NCBI GenBank assembly: GCA_003508835.1
Contig: PUFA01000183.1
Span: 1,054,001-1,118,000 of the forward strand
DNA from: Eonycteris spelaea
Taxonomy: Eukaryota > Chordata > Mammalia > Chiroptera > Pteropodidae
Length of the DNA: 64,000 nucleotides
Direction of reading: 5' to 3'
The notes beneath the pieces are model-generated. The model was not told where the DNA came from. It saw nothing but the letters and a program-made list of their open reading frames with translations, and did not search any database. A program made the position numbers and the translations under genes. Shown here in pieces: positions 1-24,864 of the stretch (its first letter is position 1; every line of letters starts with the position of its first letter).

Positions 1-1700
1 GGGGATATAAAGCCCTCCTTTGGTTGTCTTGTTTGATTCATAGAAGGAGATTCTCTATAAGAGGACAGTGTTACACTTCAAATCAACCACTCACCACAGT
101 GACCAAAATACATGAGAGAAGAAGACATATCTAAGAACTGTAGGGTTGAGACAGTCTAGCATGAGGAGTGACCAGACTAGGAACTATTCCTCCAGATTCA
201 ATGGTGAAGATAAATATTTAGTCCCTGAGCTGATGGCAGCACTTCTTTGGCAGTTCAAGCTGAATTTAAGTGCTTCTTGCTTCTGAAAACTTGAAGGGAT
301 ATTTCTGATTGCTGTCAGATATAAAGATGAGAAATGAAAAAAAGAACCTGAAGGAGAAAATTTATTCATATGATACTTTAGATACGTTTGCATTTCTAAT
401 ATAATAGAACCAATTTTAAGTAGATTTTATAGCTTCTAATAATCATAATAGAAAAAAGGCAAAGAGAACTGGCCTTTACAGCTTTTGTTTATAGTTTTAT
501 TTATGAAATGCTCGTCATGCTTACTTTGCATTATTAATTTGGTAAGTGTGAAAGATGTGCAAGTGTGCTAATGCTTTTCATTTGTTTTACTATGAGATAG
601 ATTATTGTTCATTCTATTTCTCAAGCCACTTTTTAGTACCAATTTCAAAACCAGTTTTGGTATCACATCTAAAGGATGGCATCATCAATAAATGTGCATG
701 TGGCTCTAAGAGTTAGTAACTGAATATTTCCTGTATTTAAAGCAAATTAACCTTTAGAAAAGTTTCCATTGTAGATAGGTCCATGTGTGGGAAATTACGC
801 ACGTGCTTGCGCGCGCGCAAACTCACACACACAGAAGAGAAAGAACCATATACATTTGCAACTTTAATACTGGTAAATTCTACAACAGTGATGCAATCCA
901 ACAGGTTTATCCAATGATTCCTTTCAACATATAGTACCTCAAACCCACCACGGGCAAAGCCCAGAGGGCCAGGCAAGGAGTAAGCCACAGCTCCTGTGTC
1001 TCAGCAAGGACTCAGCAGATTCTGGACCAGACCCTGAGAGCTCAGCAGGTGGCTCCTCCCCAACTCAAGTCTCCTCTCCCAGCAGTCTCAGCCTTATGCT
1101 CCAGGGAGCCAGATGGCCACATTTCCCAAACGTGCTGCCTTGATGCATACCTCCGAGCCTTTGCGCATTTCCTTGGACAGGAACACTCGTCTGTCTGGAG
1201 TGGGCATGAGTCATGTTTTCTGGCTGCTAAGCATTGTTTGAAAACCTTGCCTATGTTCAAAGAACTTCCTAACAATGAATCCTGTCTCTCCAAAACAGAA
1301 GCCAGAAATCCCAGCCCCCTTTGCAGATCAGGGTATCTAGGCAAGTGACTCAGGCTCCAATCATCAGCTTTGTCTACATGAGATATCAATTTGGAAATGA
1401 GCAATATAAAGCAGTAGGCATGGCATGGAAGTGGCTTATAAGGCAGAGCTGGTAGGAAAGTTAGCCAGTTTTGGAAAAGCAGGAGCTACAAGACTGAGGC
1501 CCTGGCATGAAAGGGCAGCAGTTCCGACTCACAACCTAGGGCTCTGCAGGAGCCGCAGCCACAGCTTCCACAGTTGATCTGGGCCTGGGGACTTGTTTCA
1601 AGAAGTCCTTCAGGTGCCTCATTTCCCTATTCAGCAATCAAGAGCTTACCCATTGTCCTTTTAATCAACTCCTTTTGTGCTCCAGAGTTAGCCTCCACTG
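1..1700. other. Intergenic, no gene seen
   Basis: AT-rich unique sequence upstream of SLC25A15. ORFs here are short and unlike any family I know. A short alternating purine-pyrimidine patch (gcgcgcgc followed by cacacaca) lies near 805-833. Confidence 0.5.
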
Positions 1701-1779
1701 ATTGCAACTAAGAGTCCTGCTCAACAAACAGACTTTCATCCTCTTAAAAAAGGGCCATTTGCCTTTCAAAACCACCCTG

Positions 1780-2025
1780 ATATGGGGGACTCCTCTGAAA
1801 CCTTCTCTTCCATCTTTTCCTCACACCCTTCTCTGGGATGCCACACTACTATACCCCTCTTGCCACATGCCCTCCCCAAATTACAATTATGTTTCTTCCT
1901 CCTCTACTTGGACTGAGGTTTCTTTGAGGCTAGCCATTGTTTCTTTCATTTGTGTATTTCCAGCACTTAGTTTGGGTTGACAGAGCCTAGCATGTGATAG
2001 GTACTAAATGAAAGTTTGTAATTGA
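1780..2025 (+). repeat. LINE2 (L2) 3'-end fragment
   Basis: The order of landmarks matches the L2 3' end: a C/T-rich stretch, a 'ttgaggctagccattg' block, 'tttccagcacttag', then 'agcctagcatgtgataggtactaaatgaa'-like text, which resembles 'cctggcacatagtaggtgctcaataaatg'. Ancient mammalian repeat; limits approximate. Confidence 0.65.
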
Positions 2026-2304
2026 TGTGAATCAGTGATCCAATTGGCTTAGGAGAACCGGGGATTAGGAAAAGGCATGTAAGGTGGCCACGGCTAAATA
2101 AGTCTTGGTCAATAGTAGGGATTTAGACAGGGAAGATTGGTTAGGATCATCCAATCTATATTGACATGTAATCTGCTTTTTAAAAATGATTATATCCCTA
2201 AGCACTTCCCCATATCCTTAATATGCCGTAGGGGACGTTCATGATTATGCAGGGACAGTGGGCCTCTCCCTCAGTCTCAAGGGCCTACAGCATCACTGGT
2301 TTAA

Positions 2305-2377
2305 ACTAGGTTTGACTAACCAGTGGCCTGCCAGCCAAATCTAGCCTGCCACCTCTTTTTGTATGGCCGTGAGCCAT
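2305..2377 (+). mobile_element. hAT-Charlie element, left part
   Basis: 'gccagccaaatctagcctgccacctctttttgta' followed by 'ggccgtgagc' is the left end of a common hAT-Charlie DNA transposon. Its right part resumes at about 3772, so the copy is split by roughly 1.4 kb of other sequence. I do not commit to a Repbase subfamily name. Confidence 0.7.
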
Positions 2378-3771
2378 GTAAAATATTTTCTAGTATTTTT
2401 GACAATTATTTAAGACCTTTAGTAACAGGCGCTTGCAGTTTGTTGACTTTTTTAAAAAATCAAATTGTAAACTTTTATTACAAATTAAAAATGAATTTCT
2501 TAAAAATCTCACCTTGACCAGATATGAAACAATTTAAAAATCTTTCAAAGTGTATTGAGAAAAACCAGGCTTAAAAAAAAAAAAAGTTCATCATTGCCAA
2601 TAACGAGATATCTTTAGGTAAAACAAACAAACAAAACCCATGTTGCAGCGATAATGCAAGTAGTTCTAGTTATCTGGACAACAGGTACAAAAGCAAGCAC
2701 TTACGGTCTTCAGCTCCAATCTTTTGCTGATTTTTTATTGCTGGACCTTCATATTTATTCTTGTTGGACGACTAAACCTGATGATGATAGACACGCTAAG
2801 CGGGCGTTTACTGGGCCCCGCCCTGCTCAGCCTCAGAGCAGAATTCTCAGCTGGCGGTGGGTGGGCTGCTTTTGTCTCTGCCATCCTATGGTTTAGGGGT
2901 TTCTGCACATCTGCATCAGGAACTGAAGTTATGGCGGTACCGACGCTGAAGTGGCTGCTGACCTTGGGTCTCATCTCCTTGATTTTCCTGGTGTTCTTCG
3001 TGGCTGTCTGTGGTGAGGAGGCCCCCGCTGAATCGAGGTCTATAGCCGCGTTATATATTGTCTCACTGGTCTACCTTGTTCCTCTGCACCCCGGCTGCCA
3101 GCACACCCTGCATCGCTTCTCCCTGCAGAGTCAAGGCCCATAGGGTCTCCGCCATTAGTGAGACGGGAACTGTCGCCTGCGGCAGGGCTGGCGCTGTTGG
3201 GCCTGGCCTTCGGAGGGCTCTCGGATCCCTCATCCTCTCCCCCTTCTCACGCTCTGGTAGTTCTGCCGGTGATGGCGTGGCCCCCGCGAGTGGGCAGTGT
3301 GTCTCGTGGTTGCGGTTTGCTGCACATTCACGCCTGCGCTGGAACGCCACCGGGGCCAGTGACGCTTGCCGCCTCTGCACCCTTTCCTCCTCCAACATCA
3401 AACTCCACAATTGGAGGTACTTCTTGGGGTCATCCTCCTTCACGGCAGTCTGGTATACAAACAACTACATCTGCCTCGATGTCGTTCCTTTGATGAAACC
3501 ATATTTGTTTCTTATGTTGACCATTTTAAGTCCCCAAACCGTCATTGTGATGATCTCTTCGTCCCCGGCGGCAGGCACCTCTCTCTGATAAGGCCAACTG
3601 GCTGATGGGCTGCTGGTGGTGGTGCCCTGCTTGGTGTTAGCCCTGAGAGCGGGGGCAGCAGGAGGGTGGGCCTGCGGCTGCTGGGTTTCTACATAGCTGC
3701 TCGTGGCTGTGGTAATGGTGGGGCTAGGCCAGAGGTAGCTCAGGGCTCAGGGCTCTCTGGGGGCCACTCTC
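2378..3771. other. 1.4-kb insert splitting a hAT element; GC-rich core of unknown origin
   Basis: The first part (to about 2640) is AT-rich with a poly-A run at 2573-2585. From about 2650 the sequence turns GC-rich and CpG-bearing, unlike its flanks. On the + strand an ATG at 2931 in good context opens a short frame starting M-A-V-P-T-L-K-W followed by a strongly hydrophobic stretch, then open frames in other phases to 3605. This could be a retrocopy or a fragment of a duplicated gene promoter/exon. I could not match it to a gene, and no 3' poly-A closes it. Confidence 0.45.
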
Positions 3772-4035
3772 CACTCACAATGGAACGCTTTTACAATTTT
3801 AAGTGGTTGGAAAGAAATTTTTTAAAGAATATTTTGTGACAGGTAAAAACTACGTGAAATTCAAATTTCAGTGTTCATAAAGTTTTATTGGCACACAACC
3901 ACATTTATCTATTACAGTGTCTATGGCTGCTTTTGCTTGTAACAGCAGGAAATGAATAGATGTGACAGAGCTTACATATTCTCCAAAGCCTAAACTATGT
4001 ACTAGCTGGTCCTTCTCAGAAGTTTACTGACCTCT
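3772..4035 (+). mobile_element. hAT-Charlie element, right part
   Basis: The text 'atattttgtgacaggtaaaaa', 'aaattcaaatttcagtgt', 'ataaagttttattgg', 'gtctatggctgcttttgc' and the end 'tcagaagtttactgacc' follow in the order of the Charlie element whose left end is at 2305-2377. Same orientation. Confidence 0.8.
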
Positions 4036-4609
4036 CTTCTAAACCAATTATGGTGACTATATTCTCTTCTCACTGTTTATGTTTTGGGGAGCATGAGACT
4101 GGGCCAATAAAATATAACAGACAATTTGACAGATGGCTTCTGGGAAAGGCTTTTTCTTCTCTGATAAAAAGAAAATATGGGATAATGCTTACTTTTTGCC
4201 TTTGGATGTTGCATGTGAGGATGTGATAGAGCTATAGCAGCCACTTTGTGATCATGAGGGAAAAGTCAAGAGTATCACAGAGAAGCTGACCCAGATACTT
4301 TTGAGCTGTTAAATTAACCAACCCTAGAACTTTATACCTCTATATTTCTTTTTGTATTTAAAATAAATATACTAATACTTGGACATTCTGTTACTTGCAG
4401 CCAAGTATATCCTAAAGCATATGATTTAAGAAAATTATTTTTTAAATTATTGCACAGGATTTCCTCTTATTAAAGATCCATTAAGTTTAAACAAGTTATG
4501 GGCATTTTTCCTAATTCTTTGCTATTATAAATTATGTCCTTTTAAAAAACATAATTTTACAAATTTAAACCCAAGGCTCATGAATATTCACATTAGTTAT
4601 TAAAAAGCT

Positions 4610-4936
4610 GCCAAGTAAAAGAAGTTGGGTAAAAGTTACAAACTTCCAGTTGTAAGATAAACACTAGAGATGTAATGTACAACATGATGGCTATATATCA
4701 CACTACTGGATATATAGGAAAGTTGTCGAGAGTAAGTCTAAAGAATTCTCATCACAAGGAGAAAATTGTTTTCCTTTTTTTTCTTTTTATTGTATCTATA
4801 TAAAAAGATGGATATTAGCCAAACTTACTGTGGTGATCATTTCACAGTATATGTAAAATAAACCATCATGCTGTATGCATTAAACTTATACAGTGATGTA
4901 TGTCAATTATTTCTCAATAAAACTGGAAAACAACTG
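4610..4936 (+). repeat. Old L1 3'-end fragment
   Basis: Landmarks of an old L1 3' UTR: 'gtaatgtacaacatgatggctata', 'ggtgatcatttcacagtatatg', 'gtatgtcaattatttctcaataaaactgg'. Limits approximate. Confidence 0.75.
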
Positions 4937-5040
4937 AAATTGCCTCCTCTTAAAATACCGTCCTAACAACTCTTTCATGGGATACTAACTACCCCTATTC
5001 CACATAGACAGAAATCCAAATCCACATTCATTTCCAATAC

Positions 5041-5505
5041 TGTTGTGGTGCGTTCAAATCTAAGACCCATGAAGCCAATTGAGATGAATTATGAGCCTTT
5101 ATTAGCCGGCCGGTGACTGACTCCCCACTAGAGAATCAGCCCTGAGCTTCCAGAGGAGGTAGCTTGTAAAGCCTAAAACCACATCAGGCAAGCAGGTTTA
5201 CAGAAGCAGAAGTTAGCCATTAGTATATCTTTGCAAAGGACATCTCCTAGAACTACACCCTGGTTAAACATTAAACAAGCAAGCAGATTACAGAAGCAGA
5301 ATTTGGCTGTTATCATCTGGTACAAAGATATATTGTTTCTGGGGGACTTTTAAATCTTATAGCAAACAGGGCCTGGTAGACAGTTCTGTTATCTGCATCC
5401 TGGTGGTGATGTTGTTTGCTTTTTTTTCTTCTTGGGAGTTGGCACTTAAAGATATCACTCTCTGTCTTTTGTGACTAGCTCACTGGAGAATTTTCCACTT
5501 TTACA
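5041..5505 (-). repeat. Solo LTR of a class I-type endogenous retrovirus
   Basis: A 465-bp block starts TG and ends CA on the - strand, flanked by the 4-bp direct repeat atac (5037-5040 and 5506-5509). Four-base duplications are typical of gammaretrovirus-like (ERV1) insertions. Read on the - strand it has an AATAAA signal (ttatt at about 5100 on +) near its 3' end. An internal repeat of about 90 bp is seen (5190s and 5280s both carry 'acagaagcagaa'). No viral genes adjoin it, so it is a recombined solo LTR. Confidence 0.75.
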
Positions 5506-5509
5506 ATAC

Positions 5510-6320
5510 AAACTCTGATTCCAAAAAAATAATTGAGTTTTCAATGGAAGTTACATTAGTAGCCAAGAATATTCAATGGAAGTTGAAATTATATGATCAA
5601 TGCATTTTCTCCTTTTTCTCATTAAAAGTACCTTGAATCAGAGATAATTTATGTTTTCGAATATTTGCAACTCCAATGAACGCTTTGTTAAAACATGCCC
5701 ACATGAGTATAAGGGCCAAAATCCTTCAAGTGGCAAAATTATTTCTCCTTTCAGTATCAATTAACCAGTGCATTGTGAAATTCTGTTGAAATGGTTAAGG
5801 CTCCCTATTCCATGTAGCCACTCTGTCCCCTTACCTCTGACTTATGTCACACCTACCACTTCATTACAGAGCACTGATGTCTCTGGATTGTGCAATCTCA
5901 AGTGCAGCAAACAGCTACCTGAAACAAAGAGGTCAGTGCATTGACTTGTTTGTTTTGAATCAGGTCTGAAATACTTTTGGGTTGACCTGCCTACCTTGAG
6001 AGCAGTGATTAATCTAAAATTCTGTTCTCAGGAAGCCACCAGAATCCGGGGGGAATACCCTTAGAACAAACTTTGCATGGACACTTTCATGATTCAATGA
6101 CAACTAATTAGTTCCTTGAGCCCCGTGAGATGTTAAGCTTCTTAACATCTGTATACTTCTCTATTCTTAAAACAAAAATAGCAGAAAGAGCCACTGCTGT
6201 GAGGAATTTTAAACTGCTGTGGTAATTTTATAAAATATTATGGAGAGATCTATTCCAGGAGAAAGAACTTTTGGTTCCTGCAAACCTTCATTTTAAGAGG
6301 ATGCCTTCTGGAAGGTATTA
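5510..6320. other. Intergenic, nothing recognised
   Basis: AT-rich unique sequence between the solo LTR and a MIR. I see no exon-like or repeat-like text I can name. Confidence 0.5.
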
Positions 6321-6321
6321 C

Positions 6322-6475
6322 TGTACAGGGTAGTGGTTAAGAACACAACACTTTGTTGAACAACTAGGATGGAACAAGAACTAGAATTGGACCGAACTTA
6401 GGCGAATCTCAGCTCTTGGTAGATGTATAACAATGGACAAGTGATTCACCCCTCTAAGCCTCAGTTTTTTTCACC
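6322..6475 (+). repeat. MIR SINE
   Basis: Starts 'cagggtagtggttaagaacac', then 'atgtataacaatggacaagtgattc' and 'cctctaagcctcagtttttt', matching MIR landmarks in order. Confidence 0.75.
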
Positions 6476-6550
6476 AGGTTCATTCATGCCAGTCATGGAG
6501 TTACAGCAAGCAAGGCAGCAAGCAGAGGAAAAATGTATGAGAGTTTGTGC

Positions 6551-6578
6551 AAAAAAAAAAAAAAAAAAAAAAAAAAAA
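6551..6578 (+). repeat. Poly-A tract
   Basis: An uninterrupted run of 28 A, about 75 bp after the MIR. It may be the tail of a retroposed piece, or a simple repeat. Confidence 0.9.
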
Positions 6579-6579
6579 G

Positions 6580-7868
6580 CAAATCCTCTAGATTAGGGGT
6601 TAAAAATTTGTAGGCAACTTTCCTGGTTGCTTCTTAGTTTATAGAATAAATTAAGGCTGAGGGTTGCTAACGAGAGGTAAGGGAGAGAAGAAATATCGAA
6701 GGCTTGGGGAAAGTGATGAGAGTTTGGAACAGGCTTTGTGAGAGCACGAGAGGAAGGGGCTAAAGAGAAAGACAAAGTATGGGGGAGGTGGAGGAGGAAA
6801 TGACGACTCAGCAGGGGTGCCAAACAACGATCTACAGTAGCACAGGGTGGATTGCTTCTGGAGCAGAGGAATTCAAAGGAGATGCAGTCACTTGATAGCT
6901 GGGAAGGACTCACTAAAAGTCAAACAGATTTATGCAAGCATCCAGGCTCCAAGACCAGAGCCCCTTCTGATCTGTAACAGGAGATCTGGGTCTGTCCTTA
7001 ATTAGCTTTCCTTTGGGTCTATTTTCTAGTTGCAGATACCTCTGGACCAGGTGATCTTCAAAGTCCCTCAGTCCTCTAGAATTTTGTAGTTACAAAAAAC
7101 TGGATGTTCTGCTCCTGGAACTGCTTCTCACTAATTATGCTACACGCTACTTTAGGCAAGTCATTGAAACTAACTGACTTGTTTCTGTAAATGAATTATG
7201 TTTCAGAAGCTTGAGTTTTCGAGTGCTGGTCCTGTGAACAGTCTTTGTGTTGGTTTGATGCCCGAATTTATGTAGCTCTGAGACGTTCATACACTTCCTC
7301 CCTCGGGGAGGGGGAGGAGGGGTCTGTTCAGTTGTGCATTCAAGTTAATCATTCACACAAGTCAAATCAAATATTTGTCGTTGGACCGCACTGAACATCA
7401 CTTTACACTGCAGCAGTCCAACACAATATCCAAAGAGGGCAGAAAGTTGTAAAAGAAAATACCATGTTTGACGTAAGAAAACATGGTGTAGCAATGAACC
7501 AAAGCAGTCCTAAAGCCTTGACTGTTACATTGAGTAACTGCCAGAACAGACCAAGACTCTTGACACTGAGTTGTGTTAGCTGAGTCTTAGGGCCCTAGAG
7601 AAAATTCCCTTACTCCCAGCATACAACAGATTCCTTGAGTAGTCCTATTTAATAAACTGCCAGACAGCCATGGAAATAGCCTAAAAGATCAGAGGCCGAC
7701 TTAGTTACAGTTTTTGTCCGTGGGATGCAGTTCGTTGAAAGAGGCAGAATGGGAAATTTTTTTTAACCGGCAATAAGAGGATTTTTCATTATTTCCTTTC
7801 CGGTACTCGTACTCAATTATAATTTAAAATTAAGGCCTTGAGCCCGAGTTCCAGCAAGGTTAACCAGC
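6580..7868. other. Upstream flank of the SLC25A15 promoter
   Basis: Unique sequence. A purine-rich tract at 7297-7322 (gggagggggaggagggg) could bind zinc-finger factors. No exon recognised. Confidence 0.4.
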
Positions 7869-7869
7869 C

Positions 7870-8760
7870 TAGAGGCTTTTCTCCAACCTCCTAACACCCC
7901 GCACCCGCCGCCCTGAGGTCCCATGAGAGTGGACCCTCACTGAGGGCCTCGGAGAACCGGAGCCCCTGCGCTCCTGCAGCCTCCGCCCCCGGCCCCGGCC
8001 TGGCGCCCGCGGCCCCGCGGCCTGCGCGGGCGGAGCGCGCCGCCGCACGGCGCCGACTTCCGCTTCCAGGCGCAGGGCGCTGCCGAGCCCCGCGGGGCCG
8101 CCTCCCCGGGGCGCTCCCGCGCGGGGCGGGGCGGAGGGCAGGCCCACCGCCCACCGCCCACGGAGTGGGGAGCGGGCGCCCCCGCCGCGCACGGAGCAGG
8201 CAGGGCAGGCGGCGGGACCCGAGCGGGACGCGGCGGTGAGCGCAGCCCCGGCCCGCGCTCGCGGCCTGGGGGGAGCCCGCCGGGAGGGGGCGGGCGGGCT
8301 CGCGCGGCCGAGCGGCGCGACCTTCGGGGCGGCGGGCGCGCCGCACACGTGCCCGGGACCCGCAGGCTCCGCGCGCTGCCCGAGGCTCGCGGGGAGCCTC
8401 GCGCGGCGCGGCCTCCTCCTCGCGCCGGTCACTGGCTGGGAAGTGTCCTCCCTTGCCCTCGTCCCGTCGTCTGGCCTCCGGGCTCCGCGCCGTCTGGTCC
8501 GAGCGCTGGGGACGGCGGAGGCGCTCGTGAATGGAGGTCTCTCGCAGATTTCTGGGCAGTTAGCTTTCAGAGCCAGGAAAAGAAAGTTGGAACTCGTCTT
8601 CGTAAGGTGCCCCTGGTGCGGACGGCGATCCCACGGCCCCGGGGAAGGAGCGCCCCGCCTGCTGCTCAGCGGCAAGGCTGGTTTGCGTCCCAGCGCCCTT
8701 GCGCCGCGACTCTGGTGACTGCTGGCGGGAGGCTTCCTACCGCGCCAGCTTAGCCTGAAG
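7870..8760 (+). promoter_or_regulatory. CpG-island promoter of SLC25A15
   Basis: This stretch is very rich in G+C and CpG, unlike the AT-rich flanks. It holds GC boxes, the clearest being ggggcggggcgg at 8123-8134, and tandem ccaccgccc units near 8143-8160. There is no TATA box at an obvious start. It lies about 2.1-3 kb upstream of the ATG exon, as expected for a housekeeping mitochondrial carrier. ORFs running through it on both strands are Pro/Arg/Gly-rich artefacts of base composition. Confidence 0.85.
8100..8235 (+). other. SLC25A15: Probable noncoding exon 1 of SLC25A15
   Basis: A strong donor (cggcg|gtgagc) follows 8235 inside the CpG island, upstream of the exon that carries the ATG. 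The 5' end is an estimate just before the GC boxes; the start of transcription cannot be read from sequence. Inferred from position and from the family's gene structure, where exon 1 is untranslated. Confidence 0.5.
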
Positions 8761-10857
8761 CCAGATCTTCCCGTAGCAGCGTGTTACCTGGTGGAGAATG
8801 CGGCCTCAGCAGTTCTACGACAGAAATTAAGTTCCCCAGGGAACAATTTAGGTGTTCGGCCACCGCTGTTGTCTCCTGAAGTTGGACCCTGGCGTCTCTT
8901 TTAAAGAGGGTTAAAGAGACGCTGAAATGATTCAGTTTTATATTCAGGTGGCACTGAATCGGTTTTAACTCGCGTTGATCAGTCTTGCTTCCTCCAAACA
9001 ATGTCTCCTTCAAGCCAAAGCTATGCAAAATTTGAATCAATTGCCCACCTTTTCTTGAGTTAATTTGTTAGTTCCCATCACTGTTTACTATCCTAATAAT
9101 TCTGCAAGTAGTTATTGGTAGGATTTGATTTGTTTAAGTTGACTTACCTGAAGGAGTTCGAGTCACAGAGATGACCCAGTACAAACCGCTGTGCCTTTCT
9201 AAGAAAATGTCCATACCAAAAGGAATGAACGCACCGAGAGGCCATAACTCATCTTCCTCTGGCCTCAATTTTCCGGCTCGAAAGGAAGAAATTAGGACCT
9301 TGGTATACTTCTCCAGATACAAATGGCCACCGCCTTAAGCTTAGTAATTGGGGCTGCCTCTCTAGGCATGTCAGTAATTTAATATCTTTGTTTTGTGCTT
9401 CAAACTTAGTTGCTTTAAATACTGTGTTTTTGTGGTTGCAGGTTAAAAATTTTTTTTTGTAAAGAAAGGAAGATTCTTGGTGTTTGGTCATCGGCAATAT
9501 GTTTCAAGTGGGTAAAAAACTTCTTAGTGGCTAAAATTATTTTCCTCTGACATTTAGGATGACCTTGGTGTTCATCAGCGAACCAGCTGGCTTACCCCCT
9601 CCTCTGAGAGGTGGCTTGTCTGAGATCATACAGTAATGTATGTAATGAGGAATAAAAACTCTTCCTTATTGTTCATAGATAAGTCACTTGCATAGTTTGC
9701 AAAACACAGAATTGGTTGCTGAATTACTTATTTGAATCTTCTGTGTTAATGAGCCACCTTTCCTTTTTCTAGTCAATATTTATTAAGTTCGTGCGTCAGC
9801 AATAGTTGGTTTTTGTCTAAAGGTAGAGGAGTGGGTTTTTAAAAATTTTCTAGGCTCCAGCCTAACCCTATTGAGTGAAGATTTCCAGGAGGCCTAGTTA
9901 TTTGAGTATTTAACAGGTGCCCCTGGTGATTCTTATCAAGAAAATTGGGGTGCAGTGGACGAGGTGTTGCTTCTCAAAGTATGGTTGGTGCTCGGGCTTT
10001 CCGGGAAGGCAAGACTGGCAGCATTTCTGGTCCCAGCTGAAGCCTGTCGATCATAATCTGCATTTCAGCAAGGTCACCAGGTTATTCCTGGGGTTGAAAA
10101 GCTTGGAGGAAACTGTGATGAGCAGAACTGATGGTTGGTATTGTGCTTTGTAGTTTGTGCTTCTATGAACTCGTGATGCATGGTCACAGTTCACCATCAT
10201 CTCTGTCCTACACGGCTATTTATGATTGTCTTTGTAGTATAATGATTATAGTTTTATTGGGGACTTCCAGCTTTAGGGACCCAGGGGACCACCCTGCTGA
10301 TGGCAGAGCAGGCATTTAGACCCAGCAGTTTGTCATTCGGCATAGCTCCTGTTTCTTCTAGACCAGCTGTTTTGTGACCTCCCAGCACAGGCTGCTGTCT
10401 GAATTTAGACCTGAGCCTCGTGGACTGATGGTCCAACCCTGGCCTCTGAAAAATGAGTTTGATATGGTTTGGGATATCCGTGGCTGGCTCACTTATTTGA
10501 CGTTTGTTTCTAAGGGTTTCAGAAAGATTGGTTGAAGTGCCACCCACCAGTGGCTATAACATTGATATTCAAGGAAGGTTTTTAGTCTGTGAGTTTTTAT
10601 GGGGGAAGTGATGGGCAGAGAGACAGGGAGGCCAATCACTAAGCTGCACTGACACTTTGAGCTACCTCCCTTTGAAGCAAGGTAGTAGAGCTGATTTCCC
10701 AGCTGCCAGGAGTTCTGGTCCAGCAGGCCTAGGGACAGGGAGGCTGCAGAGGCCTAGCTGATGGTGAACTCTTGTCTCCACCCAGGGATATGAGGTGAAC
10801 TCATCTTAAGTTCCAGGGAGTTGCCTTCCACGGAGCCCAGCAGAGGAGCGAGTGACC

Positions 10858-24864
<14,007 letters not shown>

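Noticed and set aside
1042..1404. 120-aa - strand ORF and 99-aa + strand ORF in the same place
   Set aside because: No family resemblance, no splice or promoter context; chance frames.
3063..3605. Possible protein-coding gene in the GC-rich insert
   Set aside because: Several overlapping frames on both strands, none with a recognised domain; kept only as an unexplained insert, not called as a gene.
7869..8718. Long ORFs on both strands of the CpG island (up to 268 aa)
   Set aside because: Low stop-codon frequency in GC-rich DNA explains them; composition is Pro/Arg/Gly/Ala-rich with no domain, and they overlap each other in several frames.
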